Part shown: one piece after another, positions 1-6,838 of the stretch
Position numbering within the stretch: the stretch's first letter is position 1
Layout: the number at the start of each line of letters is the position of its first letter
Source: Chitinivibrionales bacterium
Lineage (GTDB): Bacteria; Fibrobacterota; Chitinivibrionia; Chitinivibrionales; WJKA01
DNA length: 36,087 nt
Direction: 5' to 3'
NCBI GenBank assembly: GCA_014728215.1
Contig: WJLZ01000203.1
Coordinates: 1-36,087, forward strand
Notes under the pieces: generated by a model
The model's input: the letters and a program-made list of their open reading frames with translations, nothing else
The model's database searches: none
Told to the model about the DNA's origin: nothing
Program-made: the position numbers and the translations under genes

Positions 1-74
1 AACACTTTTTTATTGTGCCAGAATTTTTTATCGATCATTTTGTATTACTTTTTTTCGGGAATTTTTCCCGTGGG

Positions 75-99
75 CGCACCTTTCCCCCATCGGCGGTAC
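75..99. repeat. Dispersed 25-base repeat, copy 1
   Basis: Positions 75-99 match 9181-9205 at 24 of 25 bases. The core reads CGCACCTTTCCCCCATC followed by a GCGGTAC end. Both copies lie in intergenic DNA of the EPS locus in the same orientation. On the minus strand, the direction of the genes, each lies downstream of an inverted repeat of the TGTTCA-N5-TGAACA type. It could be a leader element or simply a dispersed repeat. Confidence 0.6.
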
Positions 100-150
100 T
101 ACGCAATCGCATGCCAAATCAACCGTTTAGGAATAATAAGCATACACCTC

Positions 151-168
151 TGTTCACCGATTGAACAA
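151..168. promoter_or_regulatory. Putative second operator for the EPS MarR regulator
   Basis: TGTTCA (151-156), five bases, then TGAACA (162-167) and a further A. This is the same half-site and the same 5-base spacer as the perfect inverted repeat that abuts the MarR start codon at 9620-9638; only the outermost T of one arm is lost. A clear promoter was not identified next to it, although a weak TTGACT...TACATA pair lies upstream on the minus strand. Assignment rests on pattern identity only. Confidence 0.45.
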
Positions 169-298
169 GTGTTTTGTGAAAAAAGATACTTTAGGGGCAT
201 AGGGGGTATGTATGGGGGGAGGGTCGAAAGTCAAAACTCGAAAGCGCTGCACTGAATTTATCGAAATGTCGAAGTATTCGAAATAATATCATTGGTAA

Positions 299-327
299 TT
301 TATTATATGGAAGTTTATTATATGGAA
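299..327. repeat. Tandem 15-base duplication
   Basis: TTTATTATATGGAA occurs at 299-312 and again at 314-327, separated by a single G. It looks like a recent slippage duplication in AT-rich intergenic DNA. No function is apparent. Confidence 0.7.
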
Positions 328-378
328 AGGGATTGCCATCCCTTTGTATCCCTTTTAGGGAAAATGCCTGATTATAAG

Positions 379-400
379 CTATGCCGGCAGACCGGCATAG
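379..400. repeat. Perfect 9-bp hairpin
   Basis: CTATGCCGG (379-387), loop CAGA, CCGGCATAG (392-400). No T-run follows on either strand, so it is not a typical intrinsic terminator. The core TATGCCGGCATA theme recurs in the palindrome between tssB and tssC (17353-17368), so it may be a REP-like palindromic unit or a processing signal downstream of the Wzz-type gene. Confidence 0.6.
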
Positions 401-565
401 GAAAAATTCAGCTCCATAGGCATAGCACTTGTATATTGGTTTGATTGCAGATCCGGCTTCCAAGCCCTCCCGGAGCTACAGCGATAAGGCGAAGCTGCAT
501 CCGGCATTTCTCTATTCGCGCAATTCGTATGATTCGTGGGTGTTAATTCCCACGGCAAAAGAAAG

Positions 566-692
566 GGGGAACCACAGATAACTCAGATGTGCACAGATAT
601 AATGAGAGAAATGTCGAATAGTGTACGATCTCTTCACCCAAATTTTCAGATCCGCGATAATCCGTCGCATCCGCGTCATCCGCGTTCTATCT
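566..692. repeat. Composite dispersed repeat (R1), long copy
   Basis: On the plus strand a head with repeated CACAGAT/CAGAT words (566-600) is followed by a tail built from CATCCGCGT/CATCCGCGTT words (643-692). The tail is nearly identical to 7945-7999, and its end matches 3111-3134. The left end of the Wzz-type gene, including its stop codon TAG at 689-687, lies inside the repeat. The repeat reads antisense to the gene. Confidence 0.7.
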
Positions 693-1676
693 CCTCCCCA
701 GTCGCAACTCGCGCCGAATGCCCTCGATCAGCTTTTTGTCTTCTTCGGTTTTCTCCCCCGAAACAAAGGCATGTTTGAACACCACAAAGAGCACGGTCAG
801 AAAAAAGAGTCCAAAAGCAAAAACAAGAGGATAGAGTTTTTTTTCCTTATGACTCACGCTCGGAAAGGGAGGATCGATAATCTGGAACGCCTCCTTACTC
901 ACCACCATCGCCTTTTCGTACTCCTGGGCGACCAACTCCTGGATTTTTGCGCGCAAGAGGGGGTCCGATACAACCGTGAGCTGCTTTTCGAGGTACTTGA
1001 TATTTTCATTGGCGTCTTCCTGGGTCGATTCGCGAATATAGAGGTCGAGATATTCGAGGCCGTTTTCGAGCAAGGTATGACTGAATGAAGAATCTTTGCT
1101 GTTTACGCTTATTTCCATTGTATTCGATTTCGTGACTTCTCTTTCTAAAAATTCTCCATTGACTACCCCTGCAATTTTCATGGGCTCGGGTTTGAGAGAA
1201 TCGGCAACCCATTTCTTTTCATCTTCGTTATAATTTTCCTTATAATACTTGGGTGCAACAAGTTCATATACCGATGGTATAAGATTGTATTTTTCCAGAA
1301 GCTCGGCACCAAACTTCCTGCTGTCAAGCACAATATCAATTTTATCGAGGCTGGCATTGCCGCCGATATTGAGCTGGCTGGCTACCAGGCCTCCCAGGGC
1401 GCCGAACCCTGAAACCGAGGGCATTTTCCGGGAATCGTTCTCCTTGGGTGCGATCACCGCAGTGGCCGTATAGGTCGGGCCTTTGATACGAGCAGCCACA
1501 TAGCCCAGCACCAAACCCAGAATTGTCACGCCAATAATCAGCCATTTGTTTTTGACAAGCTCGTAGACATACTCCAGAAGATTGATTTCATCGGGATCGG
1601 TGTAGATCTGCGGTTGCGGCTGAATCGGCTGCTGCATGGCTGGGCCGCCGGGTTGAAAATTTGTATCATTGGTCAT
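687..1676 (-). CDS. Wzz-type polysaccharide chain-length determinant protein
   Basis: Inner-membrane co-polymerase expected to control the chain length of an exported polysaccharide. The 329-residue protein has the Wzz layout: a Gln/Pro-rich cytoplasmic start, a first membrane span at about 45-63, a long periplasmic region that is helical around 205-265, a Pro-containing segment (DPPFPSV, about 268-274) and a second span at about 281-301. The charged C-terminus lacks a tyrosine-kinase domain. The ATG at 1676 is preceded by AAGGA at good spacing. It closes the visible EPS gene series on the minus strand. The last codons and the stop merge with a dispersed repeat, so the C-terminal few residues may be repeat-derived. 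Confidence 0.88.
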   Translation of the reverse strand: MTNDTNFQPGGPAMQQPIQPQPQIYTDPDEINLLEYVYELVKNKWLIIGVTILGLVLGYVAARIKGPTYTATAVIAPKENDSRKMPSVSGFGALGGLVASQLNIGGNASLDKIDIVLDSRKFGAELLEKYNLIPSVYELVAPKYYKENYNEDEKKWVADSLKPEPMKIAGVVNGEFLEREVTKSNTMEISVNSKDSSFSHTLLENGLEYLDLYIRESTQEDANENIKYLEKQLTVVSDPLLRAKIQELVAQEYEKAMVVSKEAFQIIDPPFPSVSHKEKKLYPLVFAFGLFFLTVLFVVFKHAFVSGEKTEEDKKLIEGIRRELRLGRR

Positions 1677-1914
1677 AGGCTATTTCCTTTGAATGGATTT
1701 CCCATGGAACATTCGGAATATCGCGGAAAAGAATGGGGAACCACAGATTCGCACAGATAATCACAGATGATGGGGAAATGGAGTACTGGAGTGATGGGTG
1801 AGGTGATTTCAGATTGCAGATTGAATAATCGTCCTCGTCCTCGATATCATTTGCCATCATGAGCCACTCGGCCATCCATTCGGCCCGCTTTCCGAGCTTA
1901 ATATCATTACTCAC
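1666..1914 (-). pseudogene. Remnant of a small gene fused to repeat sequence
   Basis: A GTG-started frame begins at 1914, overlapping the stop of the fragment upstream (GGTGAGTAATG junction). Its first 30 or so codons look like genuine protein (SNDIKLGKRAEWMAEWLMMA, then an acidic stretch). The remainder is translation of repeat DNA (1735-1798) and runs 11 bases into the Wzz-type gene. The simplest reading is the N-terminal part of a small helical protein whose rest was lost when repeat DNA moved in. The family is not recognised. Confidence 0.4.
1735..1798. repeat. Chimeric repeat: R1 head joined to an 8-base tandem array
   Basis: GGGGAACCACAGAT and two more CACAGAT words (1735-1769) match the head of the 566-692 element. 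They run directly into TGGAGTAC / TGGAGTGA / TGGG units (1779-1798) with period 8, the same array seen at 7855-7890. It lies between the Wzz-type gene and a gene remnant. Confidence 0.6.
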
Positions 1915-2038
1915 CTCCAATAAGCTGCTGTGCTACCAAAATGAGATCTTCATGTTGTTCGAGCAATCCCGGGTTTGTCGTTTTCCATTTACGTTTTAAC
2001 TCAAGCCAGGATTTTTCATTCTCACTAAAAGATTTTTG
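1907..2038 (-). pseudogene. C-terminal fragment of an unrecognised small gene
   Basis: A 43-codon frame without a start codon sits just downstream of hepT. It reads QKSFSENEKSWLELKRKW and ends in QQLIGGE before TAA at 1909-1907. An in-frame TAA directly precedes it at 2041-2039. The composition (amphipathic, charged) and the stop/start junction with the next fragment suggest it was the end of a gene in a two-gene unit. It could belong to another toxin-antitoxin pair, but that is a guess. Confidence 0.4.
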
Positions 2039-2045
2039 TTATAAA

Positions 2046-2462
2046 CTAATCGTTGATGTATTCGTAAATTTGAGTATAGTATACTTCAAAGTCTTTCAGA
2101 TGACACTCAATAATCGACATCATGATTGTATCATCAACAGCCTGGTATTCATGGACAGCGATATTCCTGAAACCAACCATTTTCATCATTGTAGACGCAA
2201 TGCTTCCGGTGATAATTTTCTCTTTTGCCAGGATCCCGAATGACTCTTTATAGGTTGCAGGAAGCTTGAGGCCTTTTTGAGCAATAATAATATGGGCAAT
2301 ATCGATACATGCCTGCACTGCTCTTTGAAGGTTCACTGAAATGATATCATCCAGAAAGATTTCATCGATTGCCCCCTCCTCCATATCCTTTGCCCTGACA
2401 ATAGACTTAAGGCAATTCTTTATTATCGATATTTTGGAGAGTATGGCGTCTTTTTCAAGCAT
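2046..2462 (-). CDS. hepT: HepT-type HEPN toxin (DUF86 family)
   Basis: HEPN-domain protein of the MntA/HepT type VII toxin-antitoxin family; members act as RNases that the partner MntA inactivates by AMP addition to the tyrosine of the motif. The protein is all-helical, 138 residues from the chosen ATG, and shows the family signature R-X4-H-X-Y as RNIAVHEY at about 99-106. A start at 2492 is also open, but the ATG at 2462 gives an 8-base overlap with the end of mntA, the usual coupling in these pairs. It ends just before two gene fragments. The key Arg, His and Tyr are intact, so it is probably functional. Confidence 0.85.
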   Translation of the reverse strand: MLEKDAILSKISIIKNCLKSIVRAKDMEEGAIDEIFLDDIISVNLQRAVQACIDIAHIIIAQKGLKLPATYKESFGILAKEKIITGSIASTMMKMVGFRNIAVHEYQAVDDTIMMSIIECHLKDFEVYYTQIYEYIND

Positions 2463-2859
2463 ATATCCTGCCGCGCAGCATGGAATCTTCAATGATTTTC
2501 CTGCTTTTTTTAAAATCGATATACTCGCTTATCTTTTGAGCTTTATAAACGACAAATTTGCCGGGATCATTATTGATTACCAGTTCACCGTTTGCAAGCA
2601 CCTGCATGGTAATTATTATATCCGAAGAATTCAGGAATATCATATCAAACTTTTTTTGTAATGCATCTTCAAGATCGATTATGAGTTGTGCCCGATCTGA
2701 AAAGGATTTCGGCGGTTCTTTGAAATAGGCCGCACAATCGATATCGCTTTCATCGGCAAAATTTTCAGTCAGAACCGACCCGAAAAGTAAGGCAAACTCC
2801 ACCCGGTCTTCAAGCACGATTTTAATACGCGAAACAATTGATTCCACTTGATGATTCAT
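2455..2859 (-). CDS. mntA: MntA-type minimal nucleotidyltransferase antitoxin
   Basis: Small nucleotidyltransferase that in characterised pairs AMPylates its HepT partner. The catalytic signature GS-X10-D-X-D is complete: GS at 27-28 and DID at 39-41. The start is taken at ATG 2859 because the longer frame to 2928 overlaps another reading frame and the protein similarity begins near MNHQVESIV. A strong Shine-Dalgarno is not evident (GAAGAAAAAAAC before the ATG). Translation may be coupled to the small frame that ends 11 bases upstream. It overlaps hepT by 8 bases. The pair sits between EPS genes and probably stabilises the locus or defends against phage. Confidence 0.85.
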   Translation of the reverse strand: MNHQVESIVSRIKIVLEDRVEFALLFGSVLTENFADESDIDCAAYFKEPPKSFSDRAQLIIDLEDALQKKFDMIFLNSSDIIITMQVLANGELVINNDPGKFVVYKAQKISEYIDFKKSRKIIEDSMLRGRIYA

Positions 2860-2869
2860 GTTTTTTTCT

Positions 2870-3027
2870 TCAGCAAAGAAGGCCTTCAGTAATCTCTTTT
2901 TCCCGTGATCTGAACCAGCCTTTAACACTCTCCCTGTCGGTGCTGTTCAGGCTGACCGGATCGGGACTCTCTTCAACATCATCGAAGAAAAAAACGAGCG
3001 GAGGAGCGTGATGTCGTTTTCATTCAT
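2870..3027 (-). pseudogene. Small upstream gene of the mntA-hepT unit, apparently frameshifted
   Basis: An ATG at 3027 opens MNENDITLLRSFF. A one-base shift at a T7 run (A7 at 2988-2994 on the plus strand) continues smoothly as FDDVEESPDPVSLNSTDR and so on to GWFRSREKEITEGLLC, with TGA at 2872-2870, 11 bases before mntA. Neither frame alone gives a convincing protein. One extra T would give a continuous protein of about 52 residues. This may be a true frameshift, a slippage-dependent gene or a sequencing error in a homopolymer. The family is not recognised. Confidence 0.4.
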
Positions 3028-3070
3028 TGAATGTAGTTCTCCGCGCTCCTGAAGCAATTCTTCTCCCTCT

Positions 3071-3134
3071 TAAACCACAATTTCCGTTCTTATCTGCGCA
3101 CATCGGCAAAATCAGCGTCATCCGCGTTCTATCC
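3071..3134. repeat. Dispersed repeat R1, short divergent copy
   Basis: AAACCACA near 3072 and the tail CGTCATCCGCGTTCTATCC (3116-3134) match the two ends of the 566-692 element, with a diverged middle. As at 687, the stop codon of the neighbouring minus-strand gene (TAG, 3131-3129) lies inside the repeat end. Confidence 0.6.
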
Positions 3135-4259
3135 TCGTATCGCTTTTATAATCCGCTGCTGGTCCTCTTTTTCCAGGTACGGATGAAAGGGCACGCTGAA
3201 AATCCGGTCCGCAATCGATTCCGATACCGGAAAATCGCCTTTTGTATGCCCCAGCAATGAAAAGGCGTCCTGCAGGTGAAGCGGTTTGGGGTAATAAATT
3301 GCTGCCGGGATATTTGCAGCCTTGAGTTTCCCGATAATTTCATCACGATTATCGCTCACAATCGCGTACTGTGCCCATGCCGACATGCTATGTTCGGGCA
3401 CGGTCTGCAAGGTAAAACCGCCGCTCAATGCTTCCCCATACCGATGTGCGACACCCTGGCGGTTCTCCAGCTCCTTGTCGAACAGGTCGAGCTTGCAGAG
3501 CAGCACCGCGGCCTGCATGGTGTCCATTCTTCCGTTGAGACCGATCCGCACATTATCGTACTTATTGCTTCCCTGACCGTGGATCCTGATCGAGGTAATT
3601 TTTTCGCTGAGCGCATCATCATTTAAGAATACGGCGCCACCGTCACCATAACACCCCAGGGGTTTGGCAGGGAAAAAACTCGTTGCCGCCATGTCTCCCA
3701 GGCTGCAGGCTCTTTTGTTTTTATAGCGCGCGCCGAAACTCTGGCAGGCGTCTTCCAGAACAAAAAGGTTGTTTTCCCGGGCGACTTTTCCTATGGTATC
3801 GTACTCGGCGGGACATCCGAATATATCGACCGGGATTACGCCCCGTGGTTTCAGGCCCTCAGGCGCGCCCGGCGAAGACTTTTTACCGCTCGTTACATCA
3901 GCGATCGCCTGTTGCAGTTTGCCGGCATCGATATTGAATGTCTCCGGATTGATATCAACAAATACCGGGGTCGCTCCCAGAAGGGAAATAACCTCGGCGG
4001 TGGCAATGAACGTAAAGGGCGTGGTAAAAACAGCATCACCCGGACCGATATCATAGGCCATCAGTGCTAAAAGAAGCGCATCGGTGCCGCTGGAACAGCA
4101 CACACAATGCTTTACCCCGCAGTAGTTCGCAAGTTTTTCTTCAAGCTCGAAAATTTCGGGCCCCATGATATATTTGCCGTGGGACAGAACCGTTTCAATC
4201 CGCTTTTTTAGCGAGGTTTCAATTAATGCCTGCTGGGCCTTGAGATCAATGAATTGCAT
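3129..4259 (-). CDS. DegT/DnrJ/EryC1-family sugar aminotransferase, WbpE-like
   Basis: PLP-dependent aminotransferase acting on a nucleotide-linked keto-sugar. The sequence strongly resembles WbpE, which makes UDP-2-acetamido-3-amino-glucuronate from the 3-keto sugar: FIDLKAQQA at the start, SSGTDALLLAL at 56-66, VLEDACQSFGA around 167-177, and FFPAKPLGCYGDGG with the PLP lysine at 199. The length (376 residues) fits, with a Lys/Pro/Gly-rich insert at about 121-140 that WbpE lacks. The ATG at 4259 is chosen because family similarity starts there; it overlaps the preceding small gene by 14 bases. The dehydrogenase and acetyltransferase of the Wbp pathway are not in the window, so the actual substrate is uncertain. 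The stop codon lies in a dispersed repeat. Confidence 0.88.
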   Translation of the reverse strand: MQFIDLKAQQALIETSLKKRIETVLSHGKYIMGPEIFELEEKLANYCGVKHCVCCSSGTDALLLALMAYDIGPGDAVFTTPFTFIATAEVISLLGATPVFVDINPETFNIDAGKLQQAIADVTSGKKSSPGAPEGLKPRGVIPVDIFGCPAEYDTIGKVARENNLFVLEDACQSFGARYKNKRACSLGDMAATSFFPAKPLGCYGDGGAVFLNDDALSEKITSIRIHGQGSNKYDNVRIGLNGRMDTMQAAVLLCKLDLFDKELENRQGVAHRYGEALSGGFTLQTVPEHSMSAWAQYAIVSDNRDEIIGKLKAANIPAAIYYPKPLHLQDAFSLLGHTKGDFPVSESIADRIFSVPFHPYLEKEDQQRIIKAIRG

Positions 4260-4446
4260 TTCCCGGCTTATCCTCAATGTTAATTCGTGTTTCGAACCAG
4301 AATTGTGCGGCATTGGAGACCCATTCCAACCGCTGCTCGGCAGTCATGTGCTGAAATGCAGTATGGCCGTCAAAATCCGATTCCGACAGTGTCTCTATTT
4401 TCTTGCGGAAACTGATGGTTCCCTTTTCAAATTCTTCTCTCTTCAT
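4246..4446 (-). CDS. Small partner protein of the upstream nucleotidyltransferase
   Basis: A 66-residue protein of unknown function. It begins with the ATGA overlap shared with the nucleotidyltransferase stop and ends 14 bases inside the aminotransferase, so it is translationally linked on both sides. It has a basic/acidic helical first half and then the stretch MTAEQRLEWVSNAAQF. Short proteins with an EQRL-W-type helix often accompany DUF6036/AbiEii-like nucleotidyltransferases; that resemblance is from memory and not proof. It may be the second component of a toxin-antitoxin-like pair. Confidence 0.6.
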   Translation of the reverse strand: MKREEFEKGTISFRKKIETLSESDFDGHTAFQHMTAEQRLEWVSNAAQFWFETRINIEDKPGNAIH

Positions 4447-4943
4447 AGCAGCTTTTTCAGCGTGTCGATATCGATTTTATCTTTATCCCGTGGCGGCTTT
4501 ATTTTCTCTTTTATTTCAATGAGTTTTGATTTCGAAATGACCCTGATTGTATCTCCCCTGATTGTAATGCATTCACTTGAAGGGAGTAAATTTTCATACA
4601 GATGCTCTCTGGTCAGCATAATATCGATATGCCTGAATGGCTTTTCGTTATCGATCAAGCTGAAAACCACCGCATTTTTCTCCTTGATCATTATCGCTAC
4701 CTTTTCAGGATCGCTGATACTGAGCAAGGGAACCGGAACGCGGGGGACCAGACCCAGCTTTTTGACCACCCGGTCGAGGTGCTCGATATTTTTTTTGTCC
4801 ATTTTGACCGACAGATCAAGATCGAGGGTCATCCGTTCCACTCCATGAAGGACCGCCGCAACACCACCGCATACAATAAATTCGACCTTCGCCCTCGCCA
4901 GTTCATGGAGCATTTCCAGAAGATGACTTTGCTGATCACCCAT
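4443..4943 (-). CDS. Nucleotidyltransferase-fold protein (DUF6036/AbiEii-like)
   Basis: A 166-residue nucleotidyltransferase-fold protein. The signature GG (26-27) followed by DLDL (41-44) fits the polymerase-beta-like fold, and a later KLIEIKEKIKPPRDKDKID segment is typical of family members that pair with a small protein. The ATG at 4943 (MGDQQSHLLE) is preferred over 4964 because it gives an 8-base overlap with the epimerase and removes residues without similarity. Overlaps of 8 and 4 bases embed it in the sugar operon. The role is unknown: a toxin-antitoxin module or a regulator of the sugar enzymes are both possible. Confidence 0.7.
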   Translation of the reverse strand: MGDQQSHLLEMLHELARAKVEFIVCGGVAAVLHGVERMTLDLDLSVKMDKKNIEHLDRVVKKLGLVPRVPVPLLSISDPEKVAIMIKEKNAVVFSLIDNEKPFRHIDIMLTREHLYENLLPSSECITIRGDTIRVISKSKLIEIKEKIKPPRDKDKIDIDTLKKLL

Positions 4944-5892
4944 GATAGCTCTTATACCAGGCAATAAATTTCGGCACGCCTTCGCTTATTGGCGTGGTGG
5001 GTTCAAAGCCCAGCATCTCCTTTGCATGGCGAATATTGGCATAGGTAGCCTTGACATCACCCATCTGCATGGGTAAAAGCTCTTTGTGTGCCTCACACCC
5101 CAGACATTTTTCTATAAGCGTAATTAAATCGACAAGGTTCTCGGAGCGGTTATTTCCCAGATTAAAGACCTCACACTGCGCCAGATCAGGAGCGTCGAGT
5201 GATGCAACCACTCCCTGTACAATATCATCGATATAGGTAAAATCCCGCTGCATATCGCCTTTGTTAAACACCTTGATCGGCTCCCCGGCCAGGATCGCCT
5301 TGGTAAAGAGCCACATGGCCATGTCGGGCCGACCCCAGGGACCGTAAACCGTGAAAAACCGGTGCCCGATTGTCTGAAAACCGTACAGATGTGAATAACA
5401 ATGGGCCATCAGCTCATTGGCTTTCTTGCTGGCCGCATATAAACTCACCGGCGTATCCACCCGGTCCTGCTCCGAAAAGGGAAGCTTGGTGTTACCGCCA
5501 TACACACTCGACGACGACGCGTAGACCAGGCGCTTGATTCCGGTATGACGGCACCCTTCTAATACATTTAAAAATCCCGAAATATTCGAGTCAATATAGG
5601 CATGGGGATGCTCAAGCGAGTAGCGCACACCGGCCTGGGCGCCAAGGTTGCAGACAACCTCGTAGGGACCCGACTCAAAAGCCTTTTTCATACCCTCAGC
5701 ATCATGAAGATCACATCGGATAACCCGGTATCCGGGATATTTCTCCAAGATCGCATTCCGGTCCTCCTTGATTTTCACATCGTAGTAGGGATTGAAATTG
5801 TCGAGTCCGGTAACGCTGTCGCCTCTATCAAGCAGCTTCCGTGCGACATGAAACCCGATAAAGCCGGCTGTGCCGGTGAGGAGAATGTTCAT
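4936..5892 (-). CDS. NAD-dependent nucleotide-sugar epimerase, UDP-glucuronate 4-epimerase-like
   Basis: Extended short-chain dehydrogenase expected to interconvert UDP-glucuronate and UDP-galacturonate. The NAD-binding motif GTAGFIG lies at 7-13, the SSS triad serine region at 126-129, and the catalytic YAASK at 152-156. NPYYDVKIKEDR and HRFFTVYGPWGRPDMA are typical of the UDP-glucuronate 4-epimerase branch. The length, 318 residues, is a little short of the usual 330-340. It follows galU by 64 bases and overlaps the nucleotidyltransferase gene. With the glucuronokinase-like kinase and GalU two genes upstream it completes a plausible uronic-acid precursor route. Confidence 0.88.
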   Translation of the reverse strand: MNILLTGTAGFIGFHVARKLLDRGDSVTGLDNFNPYYDVKIKEDRNAILEKYPGYRVIRCDLHDAEGMKKAFESGPYEVVCNLGAQAGVRYSLEHPHAYIDSNISGFLNVLEGCRHTGIKRLVYASSSSVYGGNTKLPFSEQDRVDTPVSLYAASKKANELMAHCYSHLYGFQTIGHRFFTVYGPWGRPDMAMWLFTKAILAGEPIKVFNKGDMQRDFTYIDDIVQGVVASLDAPDLAQCEVFNLGNNRSENLVDLITLIEKCLGCEAHKELLPMQMGDVKATYANIRHAKEMLGFEPTTPISEGVPKFIAWYKSYHG

Positions 5893-5956
5893 GATACTAA
5901 TTCCCTGTTTTTGACATTTGACCTTTGAATGTTATGCGGTGAGAGTTTGAAATGCA

Positions 5957-6838
5957 TTAGCATTCATTCGCCAACTCTTTTATCCACCTTCGCAACTCAT
6001 CGCCCATATCATCCCGTTTCAGTCCGAAAAGCACGCTTGCCTTGATAAATTCGGCTTTGTTGCCGATATCGTAGCGCTTGCCTTCGAGGTGTTTGCCGTA
6101 AATAGCCCGGTCGTTGAGCATGAGCTTGAGCGCATCGGTGATCTGGATCTCTTCGTTGATTCCCGGGGGTGTCGATTCAAGGTAGGTGAAAATGTCGGGC
6201 GAAAGTACGTATCTGCTGGCGACCACCATATTTGAGGGGGCGTCTTCGGGCTTGGGTTTTTCTACAAAATTGTTGATCAGATACACCCGGTCATCGATAC
6301 ACTTGCCGTCGATGACACCATATCTGCTTACCCGCTCCCGGGGAACTTCTTCCACAGCAATGACACTCTCGTGATAGCGGTCGTAGATAGTCATTAACTG
6401 TTTAATCGCCGGTGTTGTTTGGGTTTCGATAACCGTATCGCCCAAGAGCACGGCAAAGGGGTTATTGCCGACGTGGCATTTTGCATGGGCGATGGCATCA
6501 CCAAGCCCTTTCAATTCCTTCTGCCATACAAAATGAATATTTGCCAGATCGGTTATTCGACGGACTGCATCGAGTTCGGCCTGCTTTCCCTTTTCACTCA
6601 GGACATTTTCCAGCTCGAAATTGCGGTCGAAATGCTCCTCGATCGCCCGTTTACCTTTTCCGATAATCATCAGGATGTCGGTTATTCCCGAAGCAACGGC
6701 TTCTTCGACAACATACTGGATTGTCGGCGTGTCGACAATAGGAAGCATCTCTTTGGGCTGGGATTTTGTTGCCGGCAAAAATCGTGTTCCCAGCCCCGCG
6801 GCCGGTATAATCGCTTTAGTAACCGCAGATTTACTCAT
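5957..6838 (-). CDS. galU: UTP-glucose-1-phosphate uridylyltransferase (GalU)
   Basis: Makes UDP-glucose from UTP and glucose-1-phosphate; related enzymes also accept other sugar-1-phosphates. At 293 residues it is canonical in length and motif: GLGTRFLPATKSQPKEMLP from residue 15 (nucleotide binding), IQYVVEEA, LLGDTVI with the metal aspartate, NFVEKPKPEDAPSN and GNKAEFIKA. The ATG at 6838 overlaps the kinase stop as ATGA, so the two proteins are made together. That coupling raises the possibility that this copy serves glucuronate-1-phosphate rather than, or as well as, glucose-1-phosphate; the sequence itself does not decide this. Confidence 0.95.
   Translation of the reverse strand: MSKSAVTKAIIPAAGLGTRFLPATKSQPKEMLPIVDTPTIQYVVEEAVASGITDILMIIGKGKRAIEEHFDRNFELENVLSEKGKQAELDAVRRITDLANIHFVWQKELKGLGDAIAHAKCHVGNNPFAVLLGDTVIETQTTPAIKQLMTIYDRYHESVIAVEEVPRERVSRYGVIDGKCIDDRVYLINNFVEKPKPEDAPSNMVVASRYVLSPDIFTYLESTPPGINEEIQITDALKLMLNDRAIYGKHLEGKRYDIGNKAEFIKASVLFGLKRDDMGDELRRWIKELANEC

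Larger units (their letters stand above)
1..686. other. Non-coding stretch rich in repeats and hairpins
   Basis: No convincing gene is visible between the left edge and the end of the Wzz-type gene. Short open frames here have no family resemblance and run through repeat sequence. The stretch holds a 25-base repeat shared with 9181-9205, an inverted repeat with the same layout as the MarR operator at 9620-9638, a 15-base tandem duplication, a perfect 9-bp hairpin and a composite dispersed repeat that runs into the end of the neighbouring gene. It is probably a regulatory boundary within a minus-strand EPS locus, but the gene to the left is outside the window. Confidence 0.6.

Noticed and set aside
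91-99. GGCGGTAC resembling the RfaH ops/JUMPstart element
   Set aside because: It is on the plus strand while the EPS genes are on the minus strand, and the match stops short of the full element.
13-255. 80-codon open frame at the left edge, plus strand
   Set aside because: It runs through the 25-base repeat and the inverted repeat, has no family resemblance and opposes the direction of the EPS genes. A near-copy of part of it appears at 9181-9205 because the DNA is repeated.
536-778. Open frames over 536-1088 with HPRHPRS / RRIRVIRV-like peptides
   Set aside because: These are translations of the dispersed repeat and antisense of the Wzz-type gene.
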